From NCBI RefSeq assembly GCF_001936475.1, contig NZ_MSPQ01000001.1, forward strand, positions 806,001-870,000: a stretch of DNA of 64,000 nucleotides, given 5' to 3'. This DNA is from Algoriphagus marinus. GTDB taxonomy: Bacteria > Bacteroidota > Bacteroidia > Cytophagales > Cyclobacteriaceae. Shown here one piece after another: positions 34,791 to 43,423 of the stretch. The position numbers and the translations under genes were made by a program. Position 1 is the first letter of the stretch; the number at the start of each line of letters is the position of its first letter. A model generated the notes under the pieces. That model did no database searches. It was given only the letters and a program-made list of their open reading frames with translations, and was not told the origin of the DNA.

Positions 34791-35930
34791 ATGAAAGCCA
34801 GACATCTGTTTATTTTTATAGGACTTCTTTTCTCCTGCCAAAATGAGAAATCGAAAGAAGCGGAATCTCTTCAATTAGTGTCTTCAGGTACCTTTCTAAC
34901 TTTTGATTTGGATGATTCCACTGCAAATATCAGTACTGGATTGCAGTATTTTAAAGGCGATGAAGAATACCTTTTCAATGCAAATTGGGAAACCAACAGT
35001 CTTCAAAGCTATTCCCTAAAAGATGGCAAAATGGTTAAAAACCTCGTATTTGATCGAGAAGGTCCAAATGGAGTAGGGGATGTTTTTGGTTTTTATGTGC
35101 AAAGCATGGATAGCATCTTTCTTTTCAATCCTCCTTTTACTTCGAGGATTAATCTGGTGAATTCGGAAGGAAAAATTCTTCAACGAATAGATTATCAAAT
35201 TCCGGAAGGCGGTGGTTCAGCCTTTGTCCACAATGCCTTTATGATTTCTCCTCCGGTGGTAACTGGGAATCTTCTAGCGGTAAATCATCGATTTCCGGCT
35301 AATATAAGAGAGATGACATCGGAAGAATTGTCAACAAATACTTTTGGTTATCAAATTGATCTCAGTAGTGGCGAGACCACTTACTTTAATCATTTTTTTC
35401 CAGTCGACTATTTGAAATCCGGCATCAAGTCAATTGATTTTAGTCGTGCTCAAGGAAAGGATAAAGTCGTCTATTCCCTCCATGGAGATCATCAGCTCTA
35501 CTATTCGTCTGCATTTGATCTGCCTTTGCGATCTATAGCGGCAAGTAGTTCTTATTTGGATGAAAATTTGTCAAGTATCCAGCCTGGTGGTAGCCCAGAA
35601 GAGTTCCAGCGCTATGCTTTTGCCTCCTCTCGGTATGGGTCGATTCTTTATGATTCCTATCGAAATGTCTATTATCGATTTGCTTTTCCTACCCTAACTG
35701 ATATTACTTCCGAGGAAATCCGAGAACTCCGAAATGCACCAGGGCCATTTGCGGTGATGGTTTTTGATAAAGACTTGAACTTGATTACAGAGCGATTTTT
35801 TGATGGAGGAAGCTACTGGCCAGACAATTCCTTTGTAGGAGAAAAAGGCTTGTATCTATCCATCAATCATCCCGATAATCCTCAGAATAAAGAGGATCAG
35901 ATGAGTTTTGAATTATTGGAATTGAAGTAA
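34791..35930 (+). CDS. DUF4221-like exported lipoprotein
   Basis: A 379-aa lipoprotein with signal I-G-L-L-F-S-C-Q (Cys near residue 16). It resembles DUF4221 proteins, which look like beta-propellers built from repeated strand blocks. Recognisable segments are N-L-V-F-D-R-E-G-P-N-G-V-G and M-V-F-D-K-D-L-N-L-I-T-E. The function is not known; the family is common in Bacteroidetes. A weak GGGAG/CTCCC hairpin follows at 35936-35956, before the convergent hydrolase gene. Confidence 0.65.
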   Translation: MKARHLFIFIGLLFSCQNEKSKEAESLQLVSSGTFLTFDLDDSTANISTGLQYFKGDEEYLFNANWETNSLQSYSLKDGKMVKNLVFDREGPNGVGDVFGFYVQSMDSIFLFNPPFTSRINLVNSEGKILQRIDYQIPEGGGSAFVHNAFMISPPVVTGNLLAVNHRFPANIREMTSEELSTNTFGYQIDLSSGETTYFNHFFPVDYLKSGIKSIDFSRAQGKDKVVYSLHGDHQLYYSSAFDLPLRSIAASSSYLDENLSSIQPGGSPEEFQRYAFASSRYGSILYDSYRNVYYRFAFPTLTDITSEEIRELRNAPGPFAVMVFDKDLNLITERFFDGGSYWPDNSFVGEKGLYLSINHPDNPQNKEDQMSFELLELK

Positions 35931-35983
35931 AAATAGGGAGGAAACGAATTACTCCCCAAGTCTAAGTTCCTCCAAATTCTCAA

Positions 35984-37783
35984 TTACTCTTTCTTCCTTT
36001 CCCCTCTAAATGTCCCATTCGGCTGGACGAAATTCACTGCCACGATTTCCCCGTCTTTTTCCTCGAATTTGATTTTGAATCCTTCTAAGGTTTTGAAATT
36101 GAATTCGTTATTTCCCACCGGAATCTGCTCGTACTCAGGCTGACCGGGGACGAAGGCATAGAGTTTTCCTTCTTTTACATAGATTTTTACCTCCTGAACA
36201 CCCATGAGCAAATAAGCACCTTCATATTTAGCAAGATCTTCGGCGCTGATATCGAGGATTTTTGGAGTTCTCTTAAATTCAATCGGGTCTAAGGCTGGTT
36301 CCACTTGAGACTCCATTCCTGAGATATCGCCATTAATGGCTGTTTGAAAGCTTACTTTAATTGGGTTCTCCATCTTAATTTCGCCCTGATAGATCAGATG
36401 GAGATTAAAAATGTCGTAATGCTCATGGAGAAGCACTGCATCGTAAAGACCAGTTTTGGCGCGAAGGGTATCATTGACTAGCTCAAGTTCAAGTTTTCCA
36501 TAACCTGAATTTTCGTAAGTCCCAGTGTATTCAGCGAGCACATGCGAAGGTTTGGTCGTACTGATTTTGGTGGAGTCAGCGGCTTTTTTTGCTTTTTTCT
36601 GCATGGCTTTCGCTTCTTCTAACCGTTTTAATCCTTCGCCAGACCAGTCAGCAGGATCAAGTTGCAGCATGCGATCTGCTATCATGTTTCGAACGATGCC
36701 TGGCACTTGTGAACCATTCTGATTGGCCAAGACGACAATCCCCAAGCTATCCGTAGGGAAAAAAGAAGCACTTGCCGAGAAGCCATCGATGTTTCCACCA
36801 TGCTCTACTCGATAATGTCCGCGATAAGAGGAGAGGAACCAGCCATAGCCATAATTTGCAAAATGGGCGTCTGGATGCTCCTTGGATGGAGTCCCAGCCG
36901 AAACCACCATCTGCGCACTCATCGCCTCGGTTACATAGGAGGCAGGAATGATTTGTTCATCCTTAAACTTTCCACCATTGATCCAGGTGATCAGCCAGTT
37001 GGACATCTCAGTGACGCTACTGTTGATCGCTCCAGCTGGGGCCATAGCGGCAATATTGTAATAGTCCATTTTGGTGCTAATTCCTTCCTCATCGGTTTGA
37101 TAGCCGTAGGAAAAGTCGGAATCCTTGGGTAATTCTTGTGCTTTAAAGGTGCTTCGGCTCATGCCTAATTGATCAAAGAACATGGTTTTGACATTTTCCT
37201 CCCAAGTTTTACCGGTAATTCGCTTGCCGATTTGTCCCTGAAGGAAAAACATCCAGTTGTTGTAATACCATTGCTGGCGCAATCCTGTGAATGGCTCTTG
37301 AAATCCGATCCGCTTGATCAGTTCCTCATCTGAATCAGATGGAAACATGTACCAGGAAAGATCATGACGGGGCAAACCGGTCCGATGAGCCATTAGGTCC
37401 TTGATAATGATTTGCTCATTCATATAGGGCTCCGCAAATCTGAGTTCTGGGATATACTTCGCAGGGCGCTCATCGAAATCAATTTTCTTATCCTCGCGAA
37501 GTACACCTAAAACTGCTGAGGTAAAGGCCTTGGAAGAAGAGCCGATGGCAAAAAGCGTATTTGGAGTCACGGGAGCCTTCTGATCTTGGTCTTTGTATCC
37601 AAATCCGCTGGAGTAAATGATTTTGTCTTTTTCGACGACGGCCACCGCAAAGCCAGGTGCTCCCCATTCGGTTCGGACTTTCTCTAGCAATGCATCAATA
37701 TTAGCGAGGCGAGTGTCTTTTTTCTGCGCAAAAGTGGGATTAAGAATAGAGATCAGAAGGGCGAAAAGTATCAGTTTTTTCAT
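35984..37783 (-). CDS. exported beta-lactamase-fold serine hydrolase with DUF3471-like C-terminus
   Basis: A 599-aa serine hydrolase of the beta-lactamase/DD-peptidase class C fold. The signal peptide ends N-P-T-F-A-Q near residue 20. The active-site motifs are S82-S-S-K85, Y-N-N near residue 165 and H-G-G in V-E-H-G-G-N near residue 335. A C-terminal module of about 190 residues (A-E-Y-T-G-T-Y-E-N-S-G-Y-G and a second Y-E-G-A-Y-L-L copy) looks like DUF3471. It may cleave D-amino acid peptides or esters in the periplasm. Not a classical beta-lactamase; resistance should not be assumed. Confidence 0.85.
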   Translation of the reverse strand: MKKLILFALLISILNPTFAQKKDTRLANIDALLEKVRTEWGAPGFAVAVVEKDKIIYSSGFGYKDQDQKAPVTPNTLFAIGSSSKAFTSAVLGVLREDKKIDFDERPAKYIPELRFAEPYMNEQIIIKDLMAHRTGLPRHDLSWYMFPSDSDEELIKRIGFQEPFTGLRQQWYYNNWMFFLQGQIGKRITGKTWEENVKTMFFDQLGMSRSTFKAQELPKDSDFSYGYQTDEEGISTKMDYYNIAAMAPAGAINSSVTEMSNWLITWINGGKFKDEQIIPASYVTEAMSAQMVVSAGTPSKEHPDAHFANYGYGWFLSSYRGHYRVEHGGNIDGFSASASFFPTDSLGIVVLANQNGSQVPGIVRNMIADRMLQLDPADWSGEGLKRLEEAKAMQKKAKKAADSTKISTTKPSHVLAEYTGTYENSGYGKLELELVNDTLRAKTGLYDAVLLHEHYDIFNLHLIYQGEIKMENPIKVSFQTAINGDISGMESQVEPALDPIEFKRTPKILDISAEDLAKYEGAYLLMGVQEVKIYVKEGKLYAFVPGQPEYEQIPVGNNEFNFKTLEGFKIKFEEKDGEIVAVNFVQPNGTFRGERKKE

Positions 37784-37883
37784 AGGAAGTTGGTGTATGG
37801 TCTTCGATAAGTAAAATCGTTTATTCCAGTGGTCGATATTTTATTGAATTATCAATTTAAAAATCAAGATAAACCAAAAATCA

Positions 37884-37912
37884 AAAAAGCTGGCTTCAAG
37901 AGCCAGCTTTTC
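37884..37912 (-). terminator. rho-independent terminator, possibly bidirectional
   Basis: A stem AAGCTGGCT / AGCCAGCTT with a 5-base loop, flanked by A and T runs on both sides. It follows the stop of the isomerase gene (37934) on the minus strand by about 22 bp. Confidence 0.85.
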
Positions 37913-37933
37913 TTTAGTTCAATACTGAGTCTA

Positions 37934-38884
37934 TTATACTTTCTCATTCGCCAGGGTCCTCCGGACAGTATCTAGATTTACCCGGATCTCCTCGATGCTT
38001 TCCCACTCGCGACCATCGGTGCCATGCTCGATTCCTACGTAGCCGTTGAAACCATGCGAGAGCACAATCTTCATCATTCGAGTATAGTCCAACTGAGTTT
38101 CATTTCCTCTGTCATCCCAAACGGTAGGCTTAAGACTCACTCCTTTTGCATAAGGCATTAGCTCATCCACTCCTCGATAAGAGTCATAGCTAAAAATCTT
38201 ATCCCCCACTGTATTCATTCTGAAGTTGCCAAAGTCTGGTAAAGTACCTGCTCGCTTATGTGCCGTCTGTCGGATCATTTCTGCCAGCCACTTGCCATTA
38301 CTCGAGAAGCCTCCATGGTTTTCGATGATCACATTGATATCAAAATCATCCGCAAACTCACAGAGTTGACGGAGACCGGAGCTACAGACATTGATTGCCT
38401 CTTGCTCAGCATCTTTTTCGGTGGAGAAAGGCACTGCAGTGTAAGAATTCACGCGTATAGAATGGCAGCCCAGGAATTTAGCAGCTTCCACCCATTTTTT
38501 GTGATTTTCCACGGTTTGCTTTCTGCCTTCAGAAGTAGCTGCTCCGAGCATTCCTTCTCCATCGCACATGATCAAGACCGAGGTGACTCCTTCTCCATCA
38601 GCCCGGGTTTTCATTTCTTTCAGATAGGCCATGTCCTGAGCCTTATCCATGAAAAATTGATTCACATATTCCACTGCATCGATATTGGCTTTTTTTGCAA
38701 GCTTCGCAAAGTCCAGATGATCCATTCTACCTGCAAAAAGTGGTCGATTCAATGACCATTCTGCTAAAGAAATTTTGAACAGTTCGTCAGCTGGACGTTT
38801 GGCCAAAGCAAAATTTGGGAGCCCCAAGCCGATAGCTGCTGCAGCTAATCCGGTTGTTTTTAAAAATTCTCTTCTGTTGTTCAT
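37934..38884 (-). CDS. exported sugar phosphate isomerase/epimerase-like TIM barrel
   Basis: A 316-aa xylose-isomerase-like TIM barrel with a twin-arginine-type leader (N-N-R-R-E-F-L-K-T, then a hydrophobic stretch ending A-L-A). Metal-ligand candidates are Glu in V-I-I-E-N-H-G, Asp in L-P-D-F-G-N, and Glu in G-I-E-H-G-T near the C-terminus. The frame starts 8 codons earlier at 38908, but ATG 38884 places the R-R motif near the N-terminus as expected for Tat export. The substrate is unknown, probably a keto-sugar. It is next to an exported Gfo/Idh oxidoreductase, as in periplasmic 3-keto-glycoside metabolism of Bacteroidetes. Confidence 0.85.
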   Translation of the reverse strand: MNNRREFLKTTGLAAAAIGLGLPNFALAKRPADELFKISLAEWSLNRPLFAGRMDHLDFAKLAKKANIDAVEYVNQFFMDKAQDMAYLKEMKTRADGEGVTSVLIMCDGEGMLGAATSEGRKQTVENHKKWVEAAKFLGCHSIRVNSYTAVPFSTEKDAEQEAINVCSSGLRQLCEFADDFDINVIIENHGGFSSNGKWLAEMIRQTAHKRAGTLPDFGNFRMNTVGDKIFSYDSYRGVDELMPYAKGVSLKPTVWDDRGNETQLDYTRMMKIVLSHGFNGYVGIEHGTDGREWESIEEIRVNLDTVRRTLANEKV

Positions 38885-38970
38885 GATATTGAGGTTTGTT
38901 TGGTTCAAAAATTTAAGTATAAGTCATTAGGTTAATGCGATTATCCTCGTTTACTAGGTTTGGTTATTGG

Positions 38971-38991
38971 TCTTCTGTCTTCCGTCTTCCG
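38971..38991. repeat. heptamer microrepeat (TCTTCCG)
   Basis: Three units in register, TCTTCTG, TCTTCCG, TCTTCCG, lie 13 bp beyond the stop codon of the Gfo/Idh gene at 39005. Confidence 0.55.
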
Positions 38992-39004
38992 TCCCTTTTT
39001 TTTC

Positions 39005-40519
39005 TCAGATTTCCCAGCCAAGGCGGTATTCCCGAGTCAGGAAGTCATTTGCTTTTTCATTGTTGGTAATTTTTAGAGACGCTTCATCAAAATTGATTTT
39101 CGATTTAGCTCTTAAAGCTACAGCACCAAGATTAATGGTGTCGGTGATAGTTTGTGCTCGGACAAAGCTTCCTGGTGTTTGCTTTCCTTCTAGCATAGCA
39201 TCTATCCAACTTGAAGTATTTCGTTCGACTTCACGAGAATTAATTCGCTCGGTATCCCGACCTGTCATCATCGTACTTTCCGGCAACAGCACTGGATTTT
39301 CCCCTCGGAATCCACCCAATATTTTTCCTTTGGTACCGACGATTAGTAATCCTTCATCCGGCGTGTCTTTTCCATCCCGTTCCAATTCTTCTGGAGCAAA
39401 AGGCTTCATCCCACCATCATACCAGAACAAGTCAAAGGCTGGGAGCGAGGTTTGCGCTGGGAAATTCCACTTAATCATACAACTCGCTGGGAAGGCTACA
39501 TTATTGTCCACCCATTGATAGACTTGGTTGACTTCCTCTCGGGTGGTCGTGCCAAAAGCTTTTGCTGCGAGTGGGGATTTGTTGATTCCTAGAGTTTCGA
39601 AAAGTGGGAACAAGCTGTAATGTCCCATATCCGCCACCGATCCGCCACCGAAATCATACCAGCCACGGAAGACATTATGGGTGTAATTCTTATGGTAAGG
39701 CATTTCAGGGATTGGTCCGAGCCAAAGATCCCAATTGAATCCATCTGGAATGGGCATGGCAGGCGAGGGTCTTTTGGTCCATTGCTGCCAAACTGGTCGA
39801 TAAGACCAATTGTGAATTTCTTTCAATTCTCCGATCAAACCTGCATCCATCCAAGCTTTGATCTGTCGGTATTCCGGTCGATCCGACCAAGCGAGTAAAT
39901 GTGTGATTGCTCCAGAACTTTTAGCTTTCTCGATTACTTTCCGGCCTTCAAGCAGCCGATTGGAGATTGGTTTATGGGTGACCACATGGATTCCTTTATT
40001 CATTGCTGCGATCGCAATCGAAGCATGCGTATGATCAGGAGTCATGATTTTCACCGCATCGATTCCTTTTTCTTTGGCAAATAAGTCCCGAAAATCCTCA
40101 TAGCTCGTACATCCCTTATACTTTCCGGAAGGTTTGTTTTTGGCGTAGTATTTTTCCACGTACTCCTGACCTATATCTCTTCCTCCGGGGATTCCTGGTT
40201 TGCCTTCCCACCAAGTATCGTCACCCAGGGTTTCCCGAATATCATTCCGGATGCCAAAGGGCGACCAGTCGTAGTAGTCGGTAGAGAATTTATTTGAGTC
40301 ACAGACAGCGACCACACGTACTTTTGGATTGAGAAGAAGAGAACCCATTTCTCTTAAGCCCTGTGTTCCACAACCAATATTGGCTACAGTGATTTGGTCT
40401 GAAGGAGGAATTTTACCTAAGCCGGCGATAACATTAGAAGGAACAATGGTAAAAGATGCGGCAAAGGCAGCAGCCGAAGCCATAAATTCTCTGCGGTTAA
40501 GTGCGTCAAAAGTGGACAT
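39005..40519 (-). CDS. exported Gfo/Idh/MocA-family oxidoreductase
   Basis: A 504-aa Gfo/Idh/MocA oxidoreductase with a Tat-like leader (N-R-R-E-F-M-A-S, then an Ala/Phe-rich stretch). The dinucleotide site is V-A-N-I-G-C-G-T-Q-G near residue 45. The conserved catalytic-region block is T-H-K-P-I-S near 180 (EKP-type, with His in place of Glu), followed by G-G-G-S-V-A-D-M-G-H-Y near residue 292. It likely redox-modifies sugars or glycosides in the periplasm with tightly bound NAD. The downstream isomerase gene is on the same strand, 120 bp away. Substrate unknown. Confidence 0.88.
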   Translation of the reverse strand: MSTFDALNRREFMASAAAFAASFTIVPSNVIAGLGKIPPSDQITVANIGCGTQGLREMGSLLLNPKVRVVAVCDSNKFSTDYYDWSPFGIRNDIRETLGDDTWWEGKPGIPGGRDIGQEYVEKYYAKNKPSGKYKGCTSYEDFRDLFAKEKGIDAVKIMTPDHTHASIAIAAMNKGIHVVTHKPISNRLLEGRKVIEKAKSSGAITHLLAWSDRPEYRQIKAWMDAGLIGELKEIHNWSYRPVWQQWTKRPSPAMPIPDGFNWDLWLGPIPEMPYHKNYTHNVFRGWYDFGGGSVADMGHYSLFPLFETLGINKSPLAAKAFGTTTREEVNQVYQWVDNNVAFPASCMIKWNFPAQTSLPAFDLFWYDGGMKPFAPEELERDGKDTPDEGLLIVGTKGKILGGFRGENPVLLPESTMMTGRDTERINSREVERNTSSWIDAMLEGKQTPGSFVRAQTITDTINLGAVALRAKSKINFDEASLKITNNEKANDFLTREYRLGWEI

Positions 40520-40809
40520 GTAGCGATTTTGGGAATAAACATTTTAATTTACTACCCAATGACTTGAAAGCCAAATAAATCAACCGAGATTATCGATTCA
40601 ACTGCAAGTATATTTTTCTCTTCTCGGACCATTTTCAAGTGAATACTTTCAGATTTTAAACTTTAAAAAGCCGCTTATTTATAAATTAATTTGAATTAAG
40701 TGCTGTCGGGAGCTTGATGAAATGAGATTCAGAATTCGCTATTATTCAAAGTTTTGTACTGAAAATAGGGTAAAAGATGCTAAATTATTTGCTTTGAAAA
40801 GCCCACACC

Positions 40810-42450
40810 ATGAAGCCAAACCTAATCAAAATTTCCTTTTTTATCCTTTTGGTAAGTTTTGCCTGCAAAGCACCCCAAGAGGATGTAAATTCTACAATCA
40901 CTTATCCTGACCGACCCAATATTGTTTGGATCGTTGCCGAAGACCTTTCCCCGCAGCATTTGGGAGCTTATGGAGGTACTGGTGGAAAAACGCCTTTTTT
41001 AGATTCTTTGGCAGCCGATGGAGTGATTTATTCACAAGCCTATTCCACTGCCGGAGTCTGCGCGCCTAGCCGGGCTGCCTTGATTACTGGAGCTTATCAA
41101 ACTGCTGTGGGTGGGCATCATATGCGAACCTTAGGAATGTCAGCTAATGCCTTGGATGCCTATCCTCCAGGCCACAAGTCTTATTCAGCGGTGATCCCCG
41201 CCGATATGAAAACTTACCCCGAACTACTTCGAATGGCTGGCTATTATACCAGCAATAATTCAAAGGAAGATTATCAGTTTCGAGGTCCGGTGACCATGTG
41301 GGACGAAAGCAGCAATAAGGCACATTGGCGAAATCGGAAAGATCCAACTCAGCCATTCTTTTCCATTTTCAACTTTACTACATCCCATGAGTCGCAGGTC
41401 TGGATGCGAGCAGATGAGCCGCTCTTGGTTGATCCGGTGGATGTATTTATTCCTCCATATTATCCGGATGATTCGATTAGCCGAGCGGTGATGGCGCGGT
41501 TCATCACCAATGCCATGCGCATGGATATGCAAGTGGGAGAGGTTATTGCCCAACTCAAAGAAGATGGGCTCTATGAGAACACCATCATCTTTTTCTATGG
41601 AGATCATGGGGATGGGATGCCTTATGCCAAGCGCGAACTCTATGATCGAGGATTGAAAGTGCCTTTGATCATTAAAGCGCCATTTTTGGAAAAGGGCGGG
41701 CAAAGAGATGAATTAGTCAGCTTTGTGGATTTTGGGCCGACTGTACTTTCGCTTGCGGGAGTGGAGGTTCCAAAAAGTATGCATGGCCAGGCTTTTTTAG
41801 GAAAACAAAAAGCTGATCCCCGAAAATACATCTATGCCGCACGGGATCGGATGGATTCGGAATACGATCGCGTTCGGGCTGTTTCGGACGGCCGATTCAA
41901 ATACATCCGAAACTACATGCCCGAGAAACCCAACTATCAAAATATCCAGTATCGCCTCAATAATCCATTGATGATCCATCTGCTGGAATTGAATGAAGCT
42001 GGTAAGCTCGATGCGAATCAAGCCAGATGGTTTGCAAAGACAAAACCAGTAGAAGAACTCTATGATACCAGTATTGATCCCTACGAGTTCAATAATTTGG
42101 TGAAAAATTCGGACTATGCAAGCAAGCTCACTGAACTCCGAGCCGCTCATGAGCAGTGGCTGTTAGACTATCCGGATCTGGGAGCCATGAATGAGCAGGA
42201 GATGGTTAGAAATTGGTGGGGAGGAAAAGATACGCCGCCAGTTACGGCAGTGCCCGAGATTGCTTTTAATGGTGGGAAAGTGAGTATTAATGTCGATATG
42301 CCTGGCGCATCCATTGGGTATCGTAAATCTACCAAGGATACCTGGTCGGTATATGTAGGACCTTTTGAAGCAGTTGCAGGAGATTCGCTCTATGTAAATA
42401 CGCATCGGATAGGGTATGAGCCTAATGGTGGGGCGATGGTTTTGGAGTAA
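40810..42450 (+). CDS. lipoprotein sulfatase (formylglycine type) with C-terminal beta domain
   Basis: A 546-aa type I sulfatase. A lipoprotein signal ends L-V-S-F-A-C (Cys near residue 19). The maturation motif C-A-P-S-R-A-A-L-I-T-G near residue 83 carries the cysteine converted to formylglycine. Metal-site residues are seen in A-E-D-L-S near residue 43 and G-D-H-G-D-G-M-P near 263. The last 75 residues (V-S-I-N-V-D-M-P-G-A-S-I-G-Y-R) resemble the beta domain found after chitobiases. It should remove sulfate from a glycan. It converges with the hydrolase gene at 42458, leaving 7 bp. Confidence 0.9.
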   Translation: MKPNLIKISFFILLVSFACKAPQEDVNSTITYPDRPNIVWIVAEDLSPQHLGAYGGTGGKTPFLDSLAADGVIYSQAYSTAGVCAPSRAALITGAYQTAVGGHHMRTLGMSANALDAYPPGHKSYSAVIPADMKTYPELLRMAGYYTSNNSKEDYQFRGPVTMWDESSNKAHWRNRKDPTQPFFSIFNFTTSHESQVWMRADEPLLVDPVDVFIPPYYPDDSISRAVMARFITNAMRMDMQVGEVIAQLKEDGLYENTIIFFYGDHGDGMPYAKRELYDRGLKVPLIIKAPFLEKGGQRDELVSFVDFGPTVLSLAGVEVPKSMHGQAFLGKQKADPRKYIYAARDRMDSEYDRVRAVSDGRFKYIRNYMPEKPNYQNIQYRLNNPLMIHLLELNEAGKLDANQARWFAKTKPVEELYDTSIDPYEFNNLVKNSDYASKLTELRAAHEQWLLDYPDLGAMNEQEMVRNWWGGKDTPPVTAVPEIAFNGGKVSINVDMPGASIGYRKSTKDTWSVYVGPFEAVAGDSLYVNTHRIGYEPNGGAMVLE

Positions 42451-42457
42451 AATGGGG

Positions 42458-43423
42458 TTAATAATTTCTAGTCATAATTTGATCTTTGATTCTCAATAAT
42501 TCTTCCACGAGGCGTTTGGGTTCTTCGCTCGGGATCTCATGAGTCGATCTCTCAAACCAAATCAATTCTTTGGCTGGAGCTTTAATTAAGTCGAAATATG
42601 ACTCAGTGACCTTATAATTGGCAACCAAATCTTTTCGGGATACCATGAAAAATATTGGGCAATCGATCGAAGGTGTACTTTCTCTGAAATCCTCATACGA
42701 CGCTGCCGAAAAAACATCAAGCCAGGTTGGTGCCCAGTGATCGAATAGATTTCTCGGATAAGACTTTTTGGAGTTTTTACCATTAATAAAATAGGCTGTC
42801 CATTTGCGCTGAAAATACAATTCGTCGATACTTGAGAAAGGAATTGACACCCGTGATAGTTCTTGAATTGCTTCGGGCAAACTTTCTTCTTGAGCTTTGG
42901 CTTCAATCAACTCTAACGTTTTTTGTTCAGAATCCCAATTCGAAACCATTCCTGATATGGAAACATAGGCGTGAAGCTTTTCAGCTTGATTTCGAGCGTA
43001 AGTCAAGCCGAGATACCCTCCCCAGGAAAAGCCTACCAGATAGATTTTCTTTTGATCAAAACGGTGGAGTAGATAGGCGATTACCTCCTCAGTATCTTGG
43101 TGCATTTGTATGGTGGAAATAGGCTTTGGCGCAATGTTCCAAGCTTTGGTGATACCGGTCTCTCGTTGATCCCATTGTACCAAGATGAAGTCATTCAAAA
43201 GCCCCTTTTTAATCGAATTGAAGTATGACCGCGAACTAAACCCTGGACCTCCGTGGAGGAATAATAGAACTGGTTTGCTGGAATCTTTTGCCTCAACCTC
43301 GATATACTGCTTAAGTCCATTTATTTGTACTCCGTCCTTCGTTCTGATTTTCTCCTGAGAGAAGGCATAGGTAGAACAGAAAAATAGGACTGCTAAAAAA
43401 AAACGACCTGGTATTAGCTGCAC
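42458..43423 (-). CDS. exported alpha/beta hydrolase (S33 prolyl-aminopeptidase-like)
   Basis: A 321-aa alpha/beta hydrolase. Motifs are L-F-L-H-G-G-P-G near residue 55, W-D-Q-R-E-T-G, the nucleophile elbow V-G-F-S-W-G-G-Y near 130, and a late T-H-E-I-P. H-G-G-P-G and W-D-Q-R are hallmarks of S33 peptidases. The frame is open back to 43540 inside the sulfatase gene, but GTG 43423 gives V-Q-L-I-P-G-R-F-F-L-A-V-L-F-F, a proper signal peptide, and a 10-bp overlap with the sulfatase stop at 43414. I chose that start. Translational coupling to the sulfatase is likely. Confidence 0.78.
   Translation of the reverse strand: MQLIPGRFFLAVLFFCSTYAFSQEKIRTKDGVQINGLKQYIEVEAKDSSKPVLLFLHGGPGFSSRSYFNSIKKGLLNDFILVQWDQRETGITKAWNIAPKPISTIQMHQDTEEVIAYLLHRFDQKKIYLVGFSWGGYLGLTYARNQAEKLHAYVSISGMVSNWDSEQKTLELIEAKAQEESLPEAIQELSRVSIPFSSIDELYFQRKWTAYFINGKNSKKSYPRNLFDHWAPTWLDVFSAASYEDFRESTPSIDCPIFFMVSRKDLVANYKVTESYFDLIKAPAKELIWFERSTHEIPSEEPKRLVEELLRIKDQIMTRNY

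Noticed and set aside
35984-37783. A beta-lactamase resistance gene
   Set aside because: It has the class C fold motifs, but its length (599 aa), DUF3471-like C-terminus and neighbours fit a general serine hydrolase or D-aminopeptidase-like protein.
38258-38755. A 165-codon plus-strand frame opposite the exported isomerase
   Set aside because: It is entirely antisense to a gene with clear active-site motifs; the translation is histidine- and cysteine-rich noise.
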